Shown here one piece after another: positions 1 through 6,602 of a DNA stretch of 8,827 bases. A program made the position numbers and the translations under genes. Origin of the DNA: Rhodospirillaceae bacterium. GTDB lineage: Bacteria; Pseudomonadota; Alphaproteobacteria; Rhodospirillales_A; Casp-alpha2. Each line of letters begins with the position of its first letter. The first letter of the stretch is position 1. The notes under the pieces are model-generated. The model saw only the letters and a program-made list of their open reading frames with translations. It ran no database searches and had not been told where the DNA came from. The stretch is from positions 1,345 through 10,171 of the forward strand of contig DNMS01000330.1 of assembly GCA_003488105.1 (NCBI GenBank), written 5' to 3'.

Positions 1-204
1 GCGGAACCCCGCACTTTCCGCCTGCGTGCCCGTGTCGAAGAAGCGGACGTTGTCCCGTTTGGGCCGGCGCGAGGCACAGCCCGGCGTGCAATAAACGCCC
101 GTGGTGGTGACGGCATAGACGAAACCGCCGCCGGTGCGGCGGTCCAGGACTTGGCGCCAGCGGTCGTCATCAAGGGTCGGGTCTTGGTGTGTTGCGTGAT
201 CCAT
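1..204 (-). CDS. ada: Ada-type methylphosphotriester-DNA repair/regulator protein, N-terminal part (truncated by window edge)
   Basis: The first 68 residues of a protein whose remainder lies beyond the left edge. They match the Ada zinc domain: a W-x-x-V helix at residues 16-19, FVYAVTTTGVYCTPGC at about 28-43, the basic segment SRRPKR at 45-50, then NVRFF and AESAGFR. In E. coli Ada the equivalent cysteine (Cys38; here Cys39) accepts the methyl group from methylphosphotriesters in DNA. Cys39 and Cys43 would be two of the four zinc ligands; the other two lie outside the window. By family knowledge, methylation turns the protein into an activator of alkylation-repair genes. Whether this copy also has AraC-type and O6-methylguanine methyltransferase domains cannot be seen. 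The ATG at 204 has no strong Shine-Dalgarno sequence. It lies 56 bases after the peptidase stop, so it could be the last gene of the block or have its own promoter. Confidence 0.88.
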   Translation of the reverse strand, partial: MDHATHQDPTLDDDRWRQVLDRRTGGGFVYAVTTTGVYCTPGCASRRPKRDNVRFFDTGTQAESAGFR

Positions 205-223
205 GGGGGAAGCCTACGCCCAA

Positions 224-238
224 GGCCTGGATCAGGCC
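224..238 (-). other. Short inverted repeat in the peptidase-ada spacer
   Basis: GGCCTG and CAGGCC form a perfect 6-bp stem with a 3-base loop in the 56-base spacer between the peptidase gene and ada. No T-run follows it on the minus strand, so it does not look like an intrinsic terminator. It may be a chance hairpin in GC-rich DNA or mild structure in the ada leader. No clear promoter was found in the spacer. Confidence 0.3.
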
Positions 239-260
239 ATCCGAAGCTTGCGGGGTAATT

Positions 261-1013
261 CTAGTCCGAGACAGGGCCGACCAGAAACAGCGCTGATCCT
301 TCGTCGCGCAGCCATTTTCTGCAGGCGTCCATGTCGTCCGCCAGACCGCGGACCAGGGCCCAGAACCGGGGGCCGTGGTTGTGTTCGCGGATATGGGCGA
401 CCTCATGGGCGACGACGTAGCGCAGCACCCGTTCCGGGGCCAGCACCAGCCGCCAGGAGAAATTCAGGTTGCCGTTAACGGCGCAGGAGCCCCAGCGGCT
501 TTTCGTGTCGCGCAGGGTGATCCGCCCGGCGGTGACGCCGAGGGCCGCCGTGGCGTCCTCGACACAGGGGAGGATGCGTCGCCGGGCATCCCGCTTCAAC
601 CAGTCGGCAAGCCGCCGAGGCAGGTGTTCGGCCTGTCCGGTGACGTGGATTTCCCCTTGGTTCCCGCTGTCCTCGACCCAAACGCCGCCGCGCGCGTCCG
701 GGCGGTGGCGGATCAGATGCGGGCGGCCGAGATAGGGAATGACCTGGCCGTCGGCGAAGGGCAGGGGCTTGGGGGCGGAGGCCAGACGGGCGTGGACCCA
801 GCCCGCCTGTTTCTCGGCGAAGGCGTGGGCCTCCGCGTCCGAGACCCAGGGTGGGCAGGTCACCACCGCCGTCCCCGTTGCCGGGTCGGCACGCAGGATC
901 AGACGCTTGGCGCGCTTGTTGCGGCGGATGGTGAGCGGCACCGCGCCGCCGTTGGCGCGGTCAAGGCCGTGGCCCAGGGTCTGTAAGGTCCGGCCGCTCC
1001 CGCCGTTGGTCAA
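261..1013 (-). CDS. YgjP/DUF45-family zinc-dependent metallopeptidase
   Basis: A 250-residue soluble protein of the YgjP-like metallopeptidase family (DUF45, often labelled M48 or SprT-like). The N-terminal part has the family's basic beta-strand opening (TIRRNKRAKRLILRADP at about 28-44). Motif KSRWGSC lies at 171-177. The zinc site HEVAH is at 203-207 and is followed by HNHGPRFW at 211-218, where His213 is the expected third ligand. No signal peptide or membrane segment is seen, so it should be cytoplasmic. Natural substrates of the family are poorly known. The longest frame starts at a TTG (1013) one base after the upstream DapA-like stop and has no Shine-Dalgarno sequence, which suggests translational reinitiation. 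An in-frame GTG at 941 (residue 25) also fits, because the conserved part begins just after it. Length is normal for the family. The family call is firm; the start is not. Confidence 0.9.
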   Translation of the reverse strand: MTNGGSGRTLQTLGHGLDRANGGAVPLTIRRNKRAKRLILRADPATGTAVVTCPPWVSDAEAHAFAEKQAGWVHARLASAPKPLPFADGQVIPYLGRPHLIRHRPDARGGVWVEDSGNQGEIHVTGQAEHLPRRLADWLKRDARRRILPCVEDATAALGVTAGRITLRDTKSRWGSCAVNGNLNFSWRLVLAPERVLRYVVAHEVAHIREHNHGPRFWALVRGLADDMDACRKWLRDEGSALFLVGPVSD

Positions 1014-1014
1014 C

Positions 1015-1947
1015 TCAGGCCGCTTCTGCCATGGCCAGGCCGGCGCCGTCGTATTCCTGGTACAGGCGCTGGGTCATGGCGGCGTCCATGGGCATGACCG
1101 GCGGGCGCATGTTTGCCCAGGCGTTGTCGCCCGTGTGGCGGGCAACCATGGCCTTCAGGGACGGGATCAGCGGATAGCCGGAAATGATCTTGCGCACGGC
1201 GGCCAACGGTTTCTGCAGGTCTTCGATGTTTCCGTCGTCGCCGTTCGCCCGGTACTCGGAATAGACCGCCTGGGCCAGATCGGAGGCGATGTTGGCGCAG
1301 GCCGTGATGCAGCCCGCCCCGCCTTCGCGCAGCACCGGCAGCATCAGATCGTCGGCGCCGGAGAACACGCAGAAGCCGGGGAATTCACGGGTCGCCGTCA
1401 GCATGTTTTCCAGCACGCCGGACGAATCCTTCATGCCCACGACCGTGTTCGGGTATTCCTTGCGCAGCATGCCGATCAGGTTCATGGAAATCGGTACGCC
1501 CGACATCTGCGGGAAGTGGTAGAGGCAGATCTTCAGGCGGTCGTCGCCGATGCGCTGGATGACTTCCGAATAGGCGGCGAACAGGCCTTCGTCCGACTGG
1601 TTCTTGTAATAGAAGGGCGGCAGCATCAGGACCGACCCGGCGCCGATTTCCAGCGCCTTCTTGGTGATCTCGACCGTGTCCGGAATGGCGCAGCAGCCGG
1701 TGCCCGGCATCATGGTTTTGGTCGGCACGCCGTTCTCGGCAAGCTTGTCGAGAATTTCCAGGCGCTCGGCGACAGAAAAGGAATTGGCCTCGCCCGTGGT
1801 GCCAAGGACGCCCAGGCCGTCGCAGCCGTTGGCCAGCAGCCATTTGGCATGCGCCGCCAGGCGGGCATGATCGGGGCTCAAATCCGCATGCTGCGGGGTC
1901 AGGACGGCGGCATAGACGCCCGTCAGTTCCAGGTTGCTCGCACTCAT
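1015..1947 (-). CDS. DapA-superfamily (dihydrodipicolinate synthase/N-acetylneuraminate lyase family) aldolase or lyase
   Basis: A 310-residue TIM-barrel class I aldolase of the DHDPS/NAL family. Visible motifs are the carboxylate-binding loop GTTGE at 49-53, the PPFYYK segment at 110-115, the tyrosine motif YHFPQMSG at 143-150 (Tyr143 matching E. coli DapA Tyr133), and the Schiff-base lysine in GMKDSSG (Lys173). The E. coli DapA arginine that binds aspartate semialdehyde (Arg138 in YNVPSRTG) is Met148 here. The enzyme is therefore probably not lysine-pathway DapA but a paralogue cleaving or condensing pyruvate with another aldehyde or keto acid. The substrate cannot be named from sequence. 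The ATG at 1947 has a strong Shine-Dalgarno sequence. The gene lies 51 bases after the YcgN-like gene and is followed after one base by the peptidase start. Neither neighbour identifies a pathway. Confidence 0.85.
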   Translation of the reverse strand: MSASNLELTGVYAAVLTPQHADLSPDHARLAAHAKWLLANGCDGLGVLGTTGEANSFSVAERLEILDKLAENGVPTKTMMPGTGCCAIPDTVEITKKALEIGAGSVLMLPPFYYKNQSDEGLFAAYSEVIQRIGDDRLKICLYHFPQMSGVPISMNLIGMLRKEYPNTVVGMKDSSGVLENMLTATREFPGFCVFSGADDLMLPVLREGGAGCITACANIASDLAQAVYSEYRANGDDGNIEDLQKPLAAVRKIISGYPLIPSLKAMVARHTGDNAWANMRPPVMPMDAAMTQRLYQEYDGAGLAMAEAA

Positions 1948-1952
1948 GTTTC

Positions 1953-1959
1953 TCTCCTT
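1953..1959 (-). promoter_or_regulatory. Ribosome binding site of the DapA-like gene
   Basis: On the minus strand AAGGAGA lies five bases before the ATG at 1947. It is one of the two best Shine-Dalgarno matches in the window and fixes this start. The GC-rich remainder of the spacer up to the YcgN-like stop holds only a weak CCGGC/GCCGG hairpin without a T-run, so no terminator is supported there. Confidence 0.75.
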
Positions 1960-1998
1960 CGCAGCGTTGTCCGGCCTGCTTGCCGGGCGGCGGGGCGG

Positions 1999-2466
1999 CT
2001 ATTTGGGCCAGCCCACCACATGATTTTCCAGGTCGTCGGTGTCGCGTTCGGAAACCACGCGGCCACGCACCGAGATACCCGCATAATGAACCGTTTCCGC
2101 ATCGCCGGAAACCAGGGGATGCCACCAATAAAGGTCCTGGCCTTCGGAAATCAAGCGGTATGCGCAGGTTGACGGCAGCCAACCCAGTTTTTTGACCATG
2201 CGCGGCGTCAAAATCTGGCATTCAGGAACGAATCGCTTGCGGTCTTCGTAACTGGAACAGCGGCAGCTGTCCGTGTCCAAAAGGCGGCAGGCGACGTCGG
2301 TATAGAGAATCTCGCGCGTCGCTTCGTTTTCCAGCTTATTGAGGCAGCAGCGCCCGCAGCCGTCGCACAGCGATTCCCATTCCCCCTTGGACATTTCGGC
2401 AAGACCCTTGGTCTTCCAAAACGGCGGCGGCAGGTCGCGTTTCTTCTTCTTGAACAGCCCAAACAT
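1999..2466 (-). CDS. YcgN/UPF0260 family cysteine-cluster protein
   Basis: A 155-residue protein matching the YcgN (UPF0260) family. It opens with a lysine-rich tail (FKKKKR), followed by the family signature from about FWKTK to [13 protein letters not shown] (residues 17-41). Nine cysteines are seen, at 34, 37, 40, 41, 60, 68, 70, 83 and 101. The CxxCxxCC group resembles the putative zinc- or iron-chelating cluster described for the wider CxxCxxCC protein family. The tryptophan pair and HPLVSGD at about 114-122 are also typical. Function is not established. The protein is probably cytoplasmic, with no signal peptide or membrane segment, and full length for the family. The ATG at 2466 has AAGGAAAG upstream at 2476-2483, a rather long spacing. 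The gene starts 49 bases after the cobB stop with no terminator between, so cotranscription with cobB is likely. Confidence 0.9.
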   Translation of the reverse strand: MFGLFKKKKRDLPPPFWKTKGLAEMSKGEWESLCDGCGRCCLNKLENEATREILYTDVACRLLDTDSCRCSSYEDRKRFVPECQILTPRMVKKLGWLPSTCAYRLISEGQDLYWWHPLVSGDAETVHYAGISVRGRVVSERDTDDLENHVVGWPK

Positions 2467-2515
2467 GGACGGCGTCTTTCCTTAGGCGATGATGAAGGCC
2501 GACAGCATACTGCCC

Positions 2516-3862
2516 TCAGGCGCCGCTGTCCTCCCGGTCGATCAGGTGGACAAACGATCCCATGACACTGCCTCGCCGCCGGCCCAAGGCGCCCAGATAC
2601 ATACCGTCGGCGTTGGAAACGTGGAACAGAGGGGCATCAATGCCTCCGGCCAAGCCCTCGGCGATGATCGTCGCGTAATGGAATTCATGGCCGCGCAGCG
2701 CTGTGCCGGCGGGGCCGAGCGGCCCGGCATCGGCGATGACTGCCCGACGATAGCCCAGGTGCAGCTTGCGCCGGGCGAAGGACGTTTCCACGGGCAGCAG
2801 CCCGGCCATGGCGTGGGCCGCGCCGTCGGCATCGGTCAGGGCATCGCCCAGCACCATGTAGCCGCCGCATTCGCCGAACACGATATGTCCCGCTGCCGCC
2901 GCGCCGCGCAGCCCGGCCAGGAAGCGGGTGTTTCCGGCGAGACGCTCCGCGTGCAATTCCGGATAGCCGCCGGGCAGGTAGACCGCGTCGGCGTCGGCCG
3001 CCGGGGCCTCGTCGGCGAGCGGCGAAAAGAAGGTGATTTCGGCCCCGACATGGCGCCAGCCGTCCAGGACATGCGGATAGCAGAACGAAAACGCCCGGTC
3101 GCGGGCGACCGCGATTTTCTGGCCCAACGGCGACAACGGCGGTTCATGGACGGCATCGGCGGTCCGCGTCACGCCGGCCAAGGCGCGCAGCCGCGCGGTA
3201 TCGATATGGGCGGCGACGGCTTCGGCGGCGGCATTTAGGAAGGCCTCCAGGTTGCCATGTTCGCCCGCTTGGACCAGACCCAGATGTCGTTCGGGCAGGG
3301 TCAGATCCACCAGTCGGGGCAGGCAGCCGAGCACGGGAATGTCCGGGTGGTCCTGGGCCATGGCGGCCGTGAGGATATCCGCGTGCCGGGCGCTGCCGGT
3401 GCGGTTGAATATCACTCCGGCGACGGTGACGTCCGGGCGGTGACGGGCGAAGCCGCCGACCAGGGCCGATGCCGACGCCCCCTGGGCCGATGCGTCGACC
3501 ACCAGGATCACCGGCCAGCCGAAGGTGCGGGCCGCGTCGGCGGTCGAGCCTTCATCCAGTTTGGCGCCGTCGAACAGGCCCATGACCCCTTCGCAGACGA
3601 TCAATTCCGTCCCTTGGGCGGATGAGGCCAGGACGGACGCCAAGGTCCCGTCCCGCATGGCCCAGAGGTCCAGGTTGGGGCAGGGCCGGCCGCCGGCAGC
3701 CCGATGAAAGGCGGGATCGATATAATCGGGGCCGACCTTGGCCGAAGCCACGGGAACACCCGCGTCGCGGAAATGACGCAGCAGGCCAAGGGTCAACAGC
3801 GTCTTACCGCTGCCCGACGACGGGGCGGCGATGACGATTCCCGGCGGCAGCCCACCGGTCAC
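2516..3862 (-). CDS. cobB: Hydrogenobyrinate/cobyrinate a,c-diamide synthase (CobB/CbiA)
   Basis: A 448-residue two-domain enzyme that uses ATP and glutamine to amidate the a and c acetate side chains of (hydrogeno)byrinic acid in cobalamin synthesis. The N-terminal dethiobiotin-synthetase-like ATPase domain has a P-loop at 13-21 (SSGSGKT), KVGPDYIDPAFH at 42-53 and EGVMGLFDG at 91-99. The C-terminal class I glutamine amidotransferase domain has LPGGYPELHA at 296-305, nucleophile Cys332 in GECGGYM, GHEFHY at 391-396 and likely catalytic His439 in GSFVHLID. All key residues are present and length is normal. The start is a GTG within a four-base GTGA overlap with the Sco gene stop; no Shine-Dalgarno sequence or alternative in-frame start is seen, so translation is probably coupled to Sco. 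Sequence alone does not settle whether the substrate is metal-free (CobB) or already holds cobalt (CbiA). Confidence 0.94.
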   Translation of the reverse strand: MTGGLPPGIVIAAPSSGSGKTLLTLGLLRHFRDAGVPVASAKVGPDYIDPAFHRAAGGRPCPNLDLWAMRDGTLASVLASSAQGTELIVCEGVMGLFDGAKLDEGSTADAARTFGWPVILVVDASAQGASASALVGGFARHRPDVTVAGVIFNRTGSARHADILTAAMAQDHPDIPVLGCLPRLVDLTLPERHLGLVQAGEHGNLEAFLNAAAEAVAAHIDTARLRALAGVTRTADAVHEPPLSPLGQKIAVARDRAFSFCYPHVLDGWRHVGAEITFFSPLADEAPAADADAVYLPGGYPELHAERLAGNTRFLAGLRGAAAAGHIVFGECGGYMVLGDALTDADGAAHAMAGLLPVETSFARRKLHLGYRRAVIADAGPLGPAGTALRGHEFHYATIIAEGLAGGIDAPLFHVSNADGMYLGALGRRRGSVMGSFVHLIDREDSGA

Positions 3863-4494
3863 AGCAGGGACTTGATCTTGGCCGCCATGGTTTCGGCGTC
3901 CGTCTGGGTGCTGAAATGGGTCAGGAACTTGCCGTCCGGCCCCATCAGATAGATCACCGACGAATGGTCCATCAGATAGGCGTCCTTGTCCCCATCCTTA
4001 TCCGTAACCTTGGCGTAATAGACGCGGTAGGCCTTGGCGGTCTGCTTGATCTGCTCCGGGGTGCCGGTCAGGCCGACGATGCTGGGATGGAAGTGGGCGA
4101 CATAATCCTTCAGCACCGCGGGCGTGTCGCGCTCCGGATCGACGGAGACCAGGATCGGCACGACCTTGTCGGCCAGGGGGCCCAGCTTGTCCATCGCCGC
4201 CGAAATTTCGGTCAGCGAGGTCGGGCAGACGTCGGGGCAATAGGTGTAGCCGAAAAAGATCAGCATGGCCTTGCCCCGGAAATCCTGTTCCGTCACCGCG
4301 CGGCCCATGTGGTCGGTCAGGGTGAAGGGGCCGCCGATCTTCACTTCAGGCGCGGTGCCCGTGCGGGGTGAATCGGCCAGGCGCTGTTGCGCGATCACGG
4401 CGGCAACGGCGATCAGGATGACGACCGCCAAGCCGATGGCGATGCGGCGCACCAGGCGCAGGCGGGAAACGGTCTTGTTGGGTTGCTTGGTCAT
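3859..4494 (-). CDS. SCO1/SenC/PrrC family copper-binding thioredoxin-fold protein
   Basis: A 211-residue membrane-anchored periplasmic protein of the SCO family, which delivers copper to, or reduces, the CuA site of cytochrome c oxidase. The N-terminus is basic (RLRLVRR), followed by one hydrophobic segment at about 18-36 that leaves the thioredoxin fold outside. The copper-site motif TYCPDVCPT holds Cys86 and Cys90, and the third ligand is His177 in DHSSVIYLM. VSVDPERDTP and the DFRGK strand are also typical. I chose the ATG at 4494. A longer frame begins at a TTG at 4554 (20 extra residues), but that start is poor and the extension contains no family sequence. The gene lies 70 bases after the channel stop and overlaps cobB by four bases. 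No cytochrome oxidase gene is in the window, so the partner is unknown. Confidence 0.9.
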   Translation of the reverse strand: MTKQPNKTVSRLRLVRRIAIGLAVVILIAVAAVIAQQRLADSPRTGTAPEVKIGGPFTLTDHMGRAVTEQDFRGKAMLIFFGYTYCPDVCPTSLTEISAAMDKLGPLADKVVPILVSVDPERDTPAVLKDYVAHFHPSIVGLTGTPEQIKQTAKAYRVYYAKVTDKDGDKDAYLMDHSSVIYLMGPDGKFLTHFSTQTDAETMAAKIKSLL

Positions 4495-4525
4495 GGCCTC
4501 GTTGCCGGCTGTTTCAGCGTGTGGG

Positions 4526-4559
4526 AAAGGTACGGACTTTGTCCGCCTATTCAACCTTT
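4526..4559 (-). other. Interrupted inverted repeat between the channel and Sco genes
   Basis: The inner arms CGGAC and GTCCG (4533-4537 and 4541-4545) flank a 3-base loop. The outer arms AAAGGT and ACCTTT (4526-4531 and 4554-4559) could extend it after an asymmetric bulge of one and eight bases. It sits in the leader of the Sco gene just after the channel stop. No T-run follows on the minus strand, so it is not a standard terminator. It could be an mRNA stability or processing element. The base pairing is seen directly; any function is inference. Confidence 0.4.
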
Positions 4560-4564
4560 CTCGG

Positions 4565-5425
4565 TCACGAATGTGGCCGTAAATAGACCAGGTAATAGGT
4601 TCCGGCCACGAACAATCCGCCCCCGGCCATGTTGCCGAGTGTCACCGGCACGAGGTTGCCCATGAAACCCGCGAACGTCAGGCCGCCCACACCCCCCGTC
4701 AGGCCCGCCGCCGCCACATAGGCGTCGTTGCCCGCCGCCAGCATGCCCACGGGAATAAAGAACATGTTGGCGATGGAGTGCTCGAAGCCCAGGGCGACGA
4801 AGGCGGTGATGGGGAACAGGATGGCGAAAATCTTGCCGATCACGTCATGGGCCGCGAAACACAGCCAGACCGCGAGGCAGACCAGGGTGTTGCACAGGAG
4901 GCCGCGCACGAAGGCGGTGGTGAAATCCAACTCCACCTTGGCGGCGGCGATCTTGATTGCCGTCGCACCGACGGCGCCGGACCCCAGGTCCATGTAGCCG
5001 GACCAATAAGCCAGCACGGCCATGGCGACGGCGCCGGCCAGATTGCCGACATAGGCCACGCCCCAGTTGCGCAACAGCGCCACTGTCGCAATCTTACGGT
5101 CGGCCCAGCCCATGACCAGCAGCAGGTTGCCGGTGAACAGTTCCGCCCCGCCGATCACGACCAGGACCAGGCCGAGGGAGAACGTGACCCCGCCCAGGAT
5201 GCGCGACGGTCCCAGGCCCAGGCCGTGGTCGGTCATGGTCAGGGTGAACAGCATGGCGCCGAAGGCAATGAAGGCACCGGCCAGCAGGGCCAGGGTCAAC
5301 AGCGGCAACAGGGGCAGCCCCGCCTTGGCCACGCCGGCGACCTCGACCCGTCGTGCCATCTGGGCCGGCGCATAGGCGTCGAACAGGCTCGGGTCCCGGC
5401 CCGGGGGTGTCGCTTGATCGGCCAT
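4565..5425 (-). CDS. Formate/nitrite transporter (FNT/FocA-NirC) family channel
   Basis: A 286-residue inner-membrane protein of the FNT family, pentameric channels for small monovalent anions such as formate, nitrite or hydrosulfide. Six membrane segments can be drawn at about 38-62, 75-99, 120-144, 171-192, 196-225 and 249-282. Family motifs are GGAELFTGN in helix 2, RNWGVAYVGN at the start of helix 3, LLCNTLVCLAVW in helix 4, FEHSIANMFFIP with the central-pore His216, and NLVPVTLGNMAGG in the broken last helix. The ion transported cannot be read from sequence. Start choice: the ATG at 5425 has a perfect AAGGAGG nine bases upstream, whereas the ATG at 5452 would add nine residues behind a weaker site. 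It is the first gene of the minus-strand block. No formate lyase or nitrite reductase gene is present to suggest a substrate. Confidence 0.92.
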   Translation of the reverse strand: MADQATPPGRDPSLFDAYAPAQMARRVEVAGVAKAGLPLLPLLTLALLAGAFIAFGAMLFTLTMTDHGLGLGPSRILGGVTFSLGLVLVVIGGAELFTGNLLLVMGWADRKIATVALLRNWGVAYVGNLAGAVAMAVLAYWSGYMDLGSGAVGATAIKIAAAKVELDFTTAFVRGLLCNTLVCLAVWLCFAAHDVIGKIFAILFPITAFVALGFEHSIANMFFIPVGMLAAGNDAYVAAAGLTGGVGGLTFAGFMGNLVPVTLGNMAGGGLFVAGTYYLVYLRPHS

Positions 5426-5434
5426 GGGGGCATT

Positions 5435-5441
5435 CCTCCTT
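5435..5441 (-). promoter_or_regulatory. Ribosome binding site of the FNT channel gene
   Basis: On the minus strand AAGGAGG lies nine bases upstream of the ATG at 5425. The match is perfect, so this start is preferred over the ATG at 5452, which would place the site inside the coding sequence. Confidence 0.75.
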
Positions 5442-5476
5442 GGGCGGTTCATTGCACAGGCTTTGTCCCTCTCTTT

Positions 5477-5505
5477 GTTTTCCCCTTTGGGTCACGGCGG
5501 GTCAA
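5477..5505 (-). promoter_or_regulatory. Weak candidate promoter for the FNT-led gene block
   Basis: On the minus strand TTGACC (5500-5505) is a good -35 match. With a 17-base spacer it puts GAAAAC (5477-5482) at the -10 place, which is a poor match. It overlaps the candidate cbiD promoter on the other strand. The divergent spacer is only 97 bases, too short for a full cobalamin riboswitch, and no FNR-like dyad was recognised. Confidence 0.2.
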
Positions 5506-5516
5506 TGCGCTAGATT
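5487..5516 (+). promoter_or_regulatory. Candidate promoter of cbiD, apparently giving a leaderless transcript
   Basis: TAGATT at 5511-5516 resembles a -10 element and ends six bases before the cbiD ATG (5523), so transcription would begin at or beside the A of the start codon. TTGGGT at 5487-5492 is a possible -35 with an 18-base spacer. No Shine-Dalgarno sequence precedes the ATG, which fits a leaderless message. The prediction is by eye only. Confidence 0.4.
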
Positions 5517-5522
5517 CCGGCC

Positions 5523-6602
5523 ATGCCCGCACGCAAACCGGATGGAAACCTGAAACGTGGCTGGACCACCGGCGCTTGTGCGACGGCGGCGACGGCGGCC
5601 GCCTATGAGGCCCTGGTCACGGGAACCTTCCCGGATGCCGTTACCATTACCCTGCCGCGTGGGGAGGAGCCGACCTTTGATCTGGCGCGCACGGGTCTGG
5701 CCGACGGCACGGCGATCGCCGCCGTCATCAAGGACGCGGGCGACGACCCGGACGTGACCCACGGGGCCGAAGTCTCGGTATCGCTCCGCCCGGGACCCGA
5801 CGGGACCGGCGTCACCTTTCGCGCCGGGCCGGGCGTGGGCACGGTGACCCTGCCCGGTCTGCCCTTGGCCGTTGGCGAGCCCGCCATCAACCCGGGCCCG
5901 CGCAAGATGATGACCGGGGTGGTCAGGGATTTGTCCCGCCGCCTGAACGGCCCGGGCGATGTCGAAATCACGGTCGCCATTAAGGACGGCGAAGTGCTTG
6001 CCGAGAAAACCATGAACGGGCGTCTCGGCATTCGCGGCGGGCTGTCGGTGCTCGGCACCACTGGTATCGTCATACCCTATTCCTGCGCGTCCTGGATCCA
6101 TTCGATCCACCGCGGCGTCGACGTGGCGCGGGCGGGCGGGCTGACCCATATCGCGGCGGCCACGGGATCAACCTCGGAAGCGGCGGTGAAGGCGCTTTAC
6201 GATCTGCCGGACATGGCGCTGATCGACATGGGCGATTTCGCGGGCGGGCTGCTGAAATACCTGCGCCGTCATCCTTTGCCGCACCTCACCCTCGCGGGCG
6301 GCTTCGGCAAGCTGGCCAAACTGGCACAGGGGAATTTGGATCTGCATTCCGCGCGTTCGTCCCTCGACCTGAAAAAACTGGCGGCCATCGCGGGCGACGA
6401 CCGGGACTTGGCCGAGCGGATCGCCGCCGCCAATACGGGCATGGAGGCCCTGACCCTGGCCCAGGCGGTGGGCGTTCCAATCGCCGACCGGGTCGCGCAG
6501 GGCGCGCGGGAGGTGGCCCTGGCGGCGCTTGCCGGCGACGTCGCGGTCGAGGTCCTGGTGTTCGACCGCCAGGGGCAACTTGCCGGACGCGCCGGTGGCT
6601 AG
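5523..6602 (+). CDS. cbiD: Cobalt-precorrin-5B (C1)-methyltransferase CbiD
   Basis: A 359-residue cytoplasmic enzyme that methylates C1 of the corrin precursor using S-adenosylmethionine, giving (cobalt-)precorrin-6A. Family motifs appear in order: GWTTGACATAAT at 13-24, IKDAGDDPDVTHGA at 69-82, GPGVGTVTLPGL at 102-113, GEPAINPGPRKMM at 118-130, LGIRGGLSVLGTTGIV at 168-183, TGSTSE at 214-219, and DLHSARSSLDLKKLA at 273-287. Length is normal. CbiD is unrelated to the usual corrin methyltransferases and belongs to the anaerobic-type pathway; here it sits where classical aerobic clusters have cobF. It is the first gene on the plus strand, without a Shine-Dalgarno sequence but with a -10-like box placed for a leaderless transcript. 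It overlaps cobK by eight bases. CbiD needs a substrate already deacylated by CbiG or an equivalent, which is not visible in this window. Confidence 0.95.
   Translation: MPARKPDGNLKRGWTTGACATAATAAAYEALVTGTFPDAVTITLPRGEEPTFDLARTGLADGTAIAAVIKDAGDDPDVTHGAEVSVSLRPGPDGTGVTFRAGPGVGTVTLPGLPLAVGEPAINPGPRKMMTGVVRDLSRRLNGPGDVEITVAIKDGEVLAEKTMNGRLGIRGGLSVLGTTGIVIPYSCASWIHSIHRGVDVARAGGLTHIAAATGSTSEAAVKALYDLPDMALIDMGDFAGGLLKYLRRHPLPHLTLAGGFGKLAKLAQGNLDLHSARSSLDLKKLAAIAGDDRDLAERIAAANTGMEALTLAQAVGVPIADRVAQGAREVALAALAGDVAVEVLVFDRQGQLAGRAGG

Noticed and set aside
375..986. A 203-codon plus-strand frame opposite the metallopeptidase
   Set aside because: Low-complexity Gly/Ala/Arg composition opposite a gene with an intact HExxH site; a shadow frame.
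739..2172. A 477-codon open frame on the plus strand across the DapA-like and neighbouring genes
   Set aside because: It is antisense to clearly recognisable genes, its translation is rich in His, Gln, Arg and Gly in the pattern of a GC-rich shadow frame, and it shows no known domain.
2489..3238. A 249-codon plus-strand frame opposite cobB
   Set aside because: It lies opposite the conserved amidotransferase domain and has shadow-frame composition.
4495..4554. N-terminal extension of the Sco protein from a TTG at 4554
   Set aside because: The start codon is weak, the purine stretch abuts it with no spacing, and the extra residues do not resemble the family; the ATG at 4494 gives a normal N-terminal anchor.
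5426..5522. Possible cobalamin riboswitch ahead of cbiD
   Set aside because: The divergent spacer is only 97 bases, too short for the full element, and I see no B12-box-like sequence.
5502..6149. A 215-codon minus-strand frame opposite cbiD
   Set aside because: Antisense to conserved CbiD motifs and without recognisable protein features.
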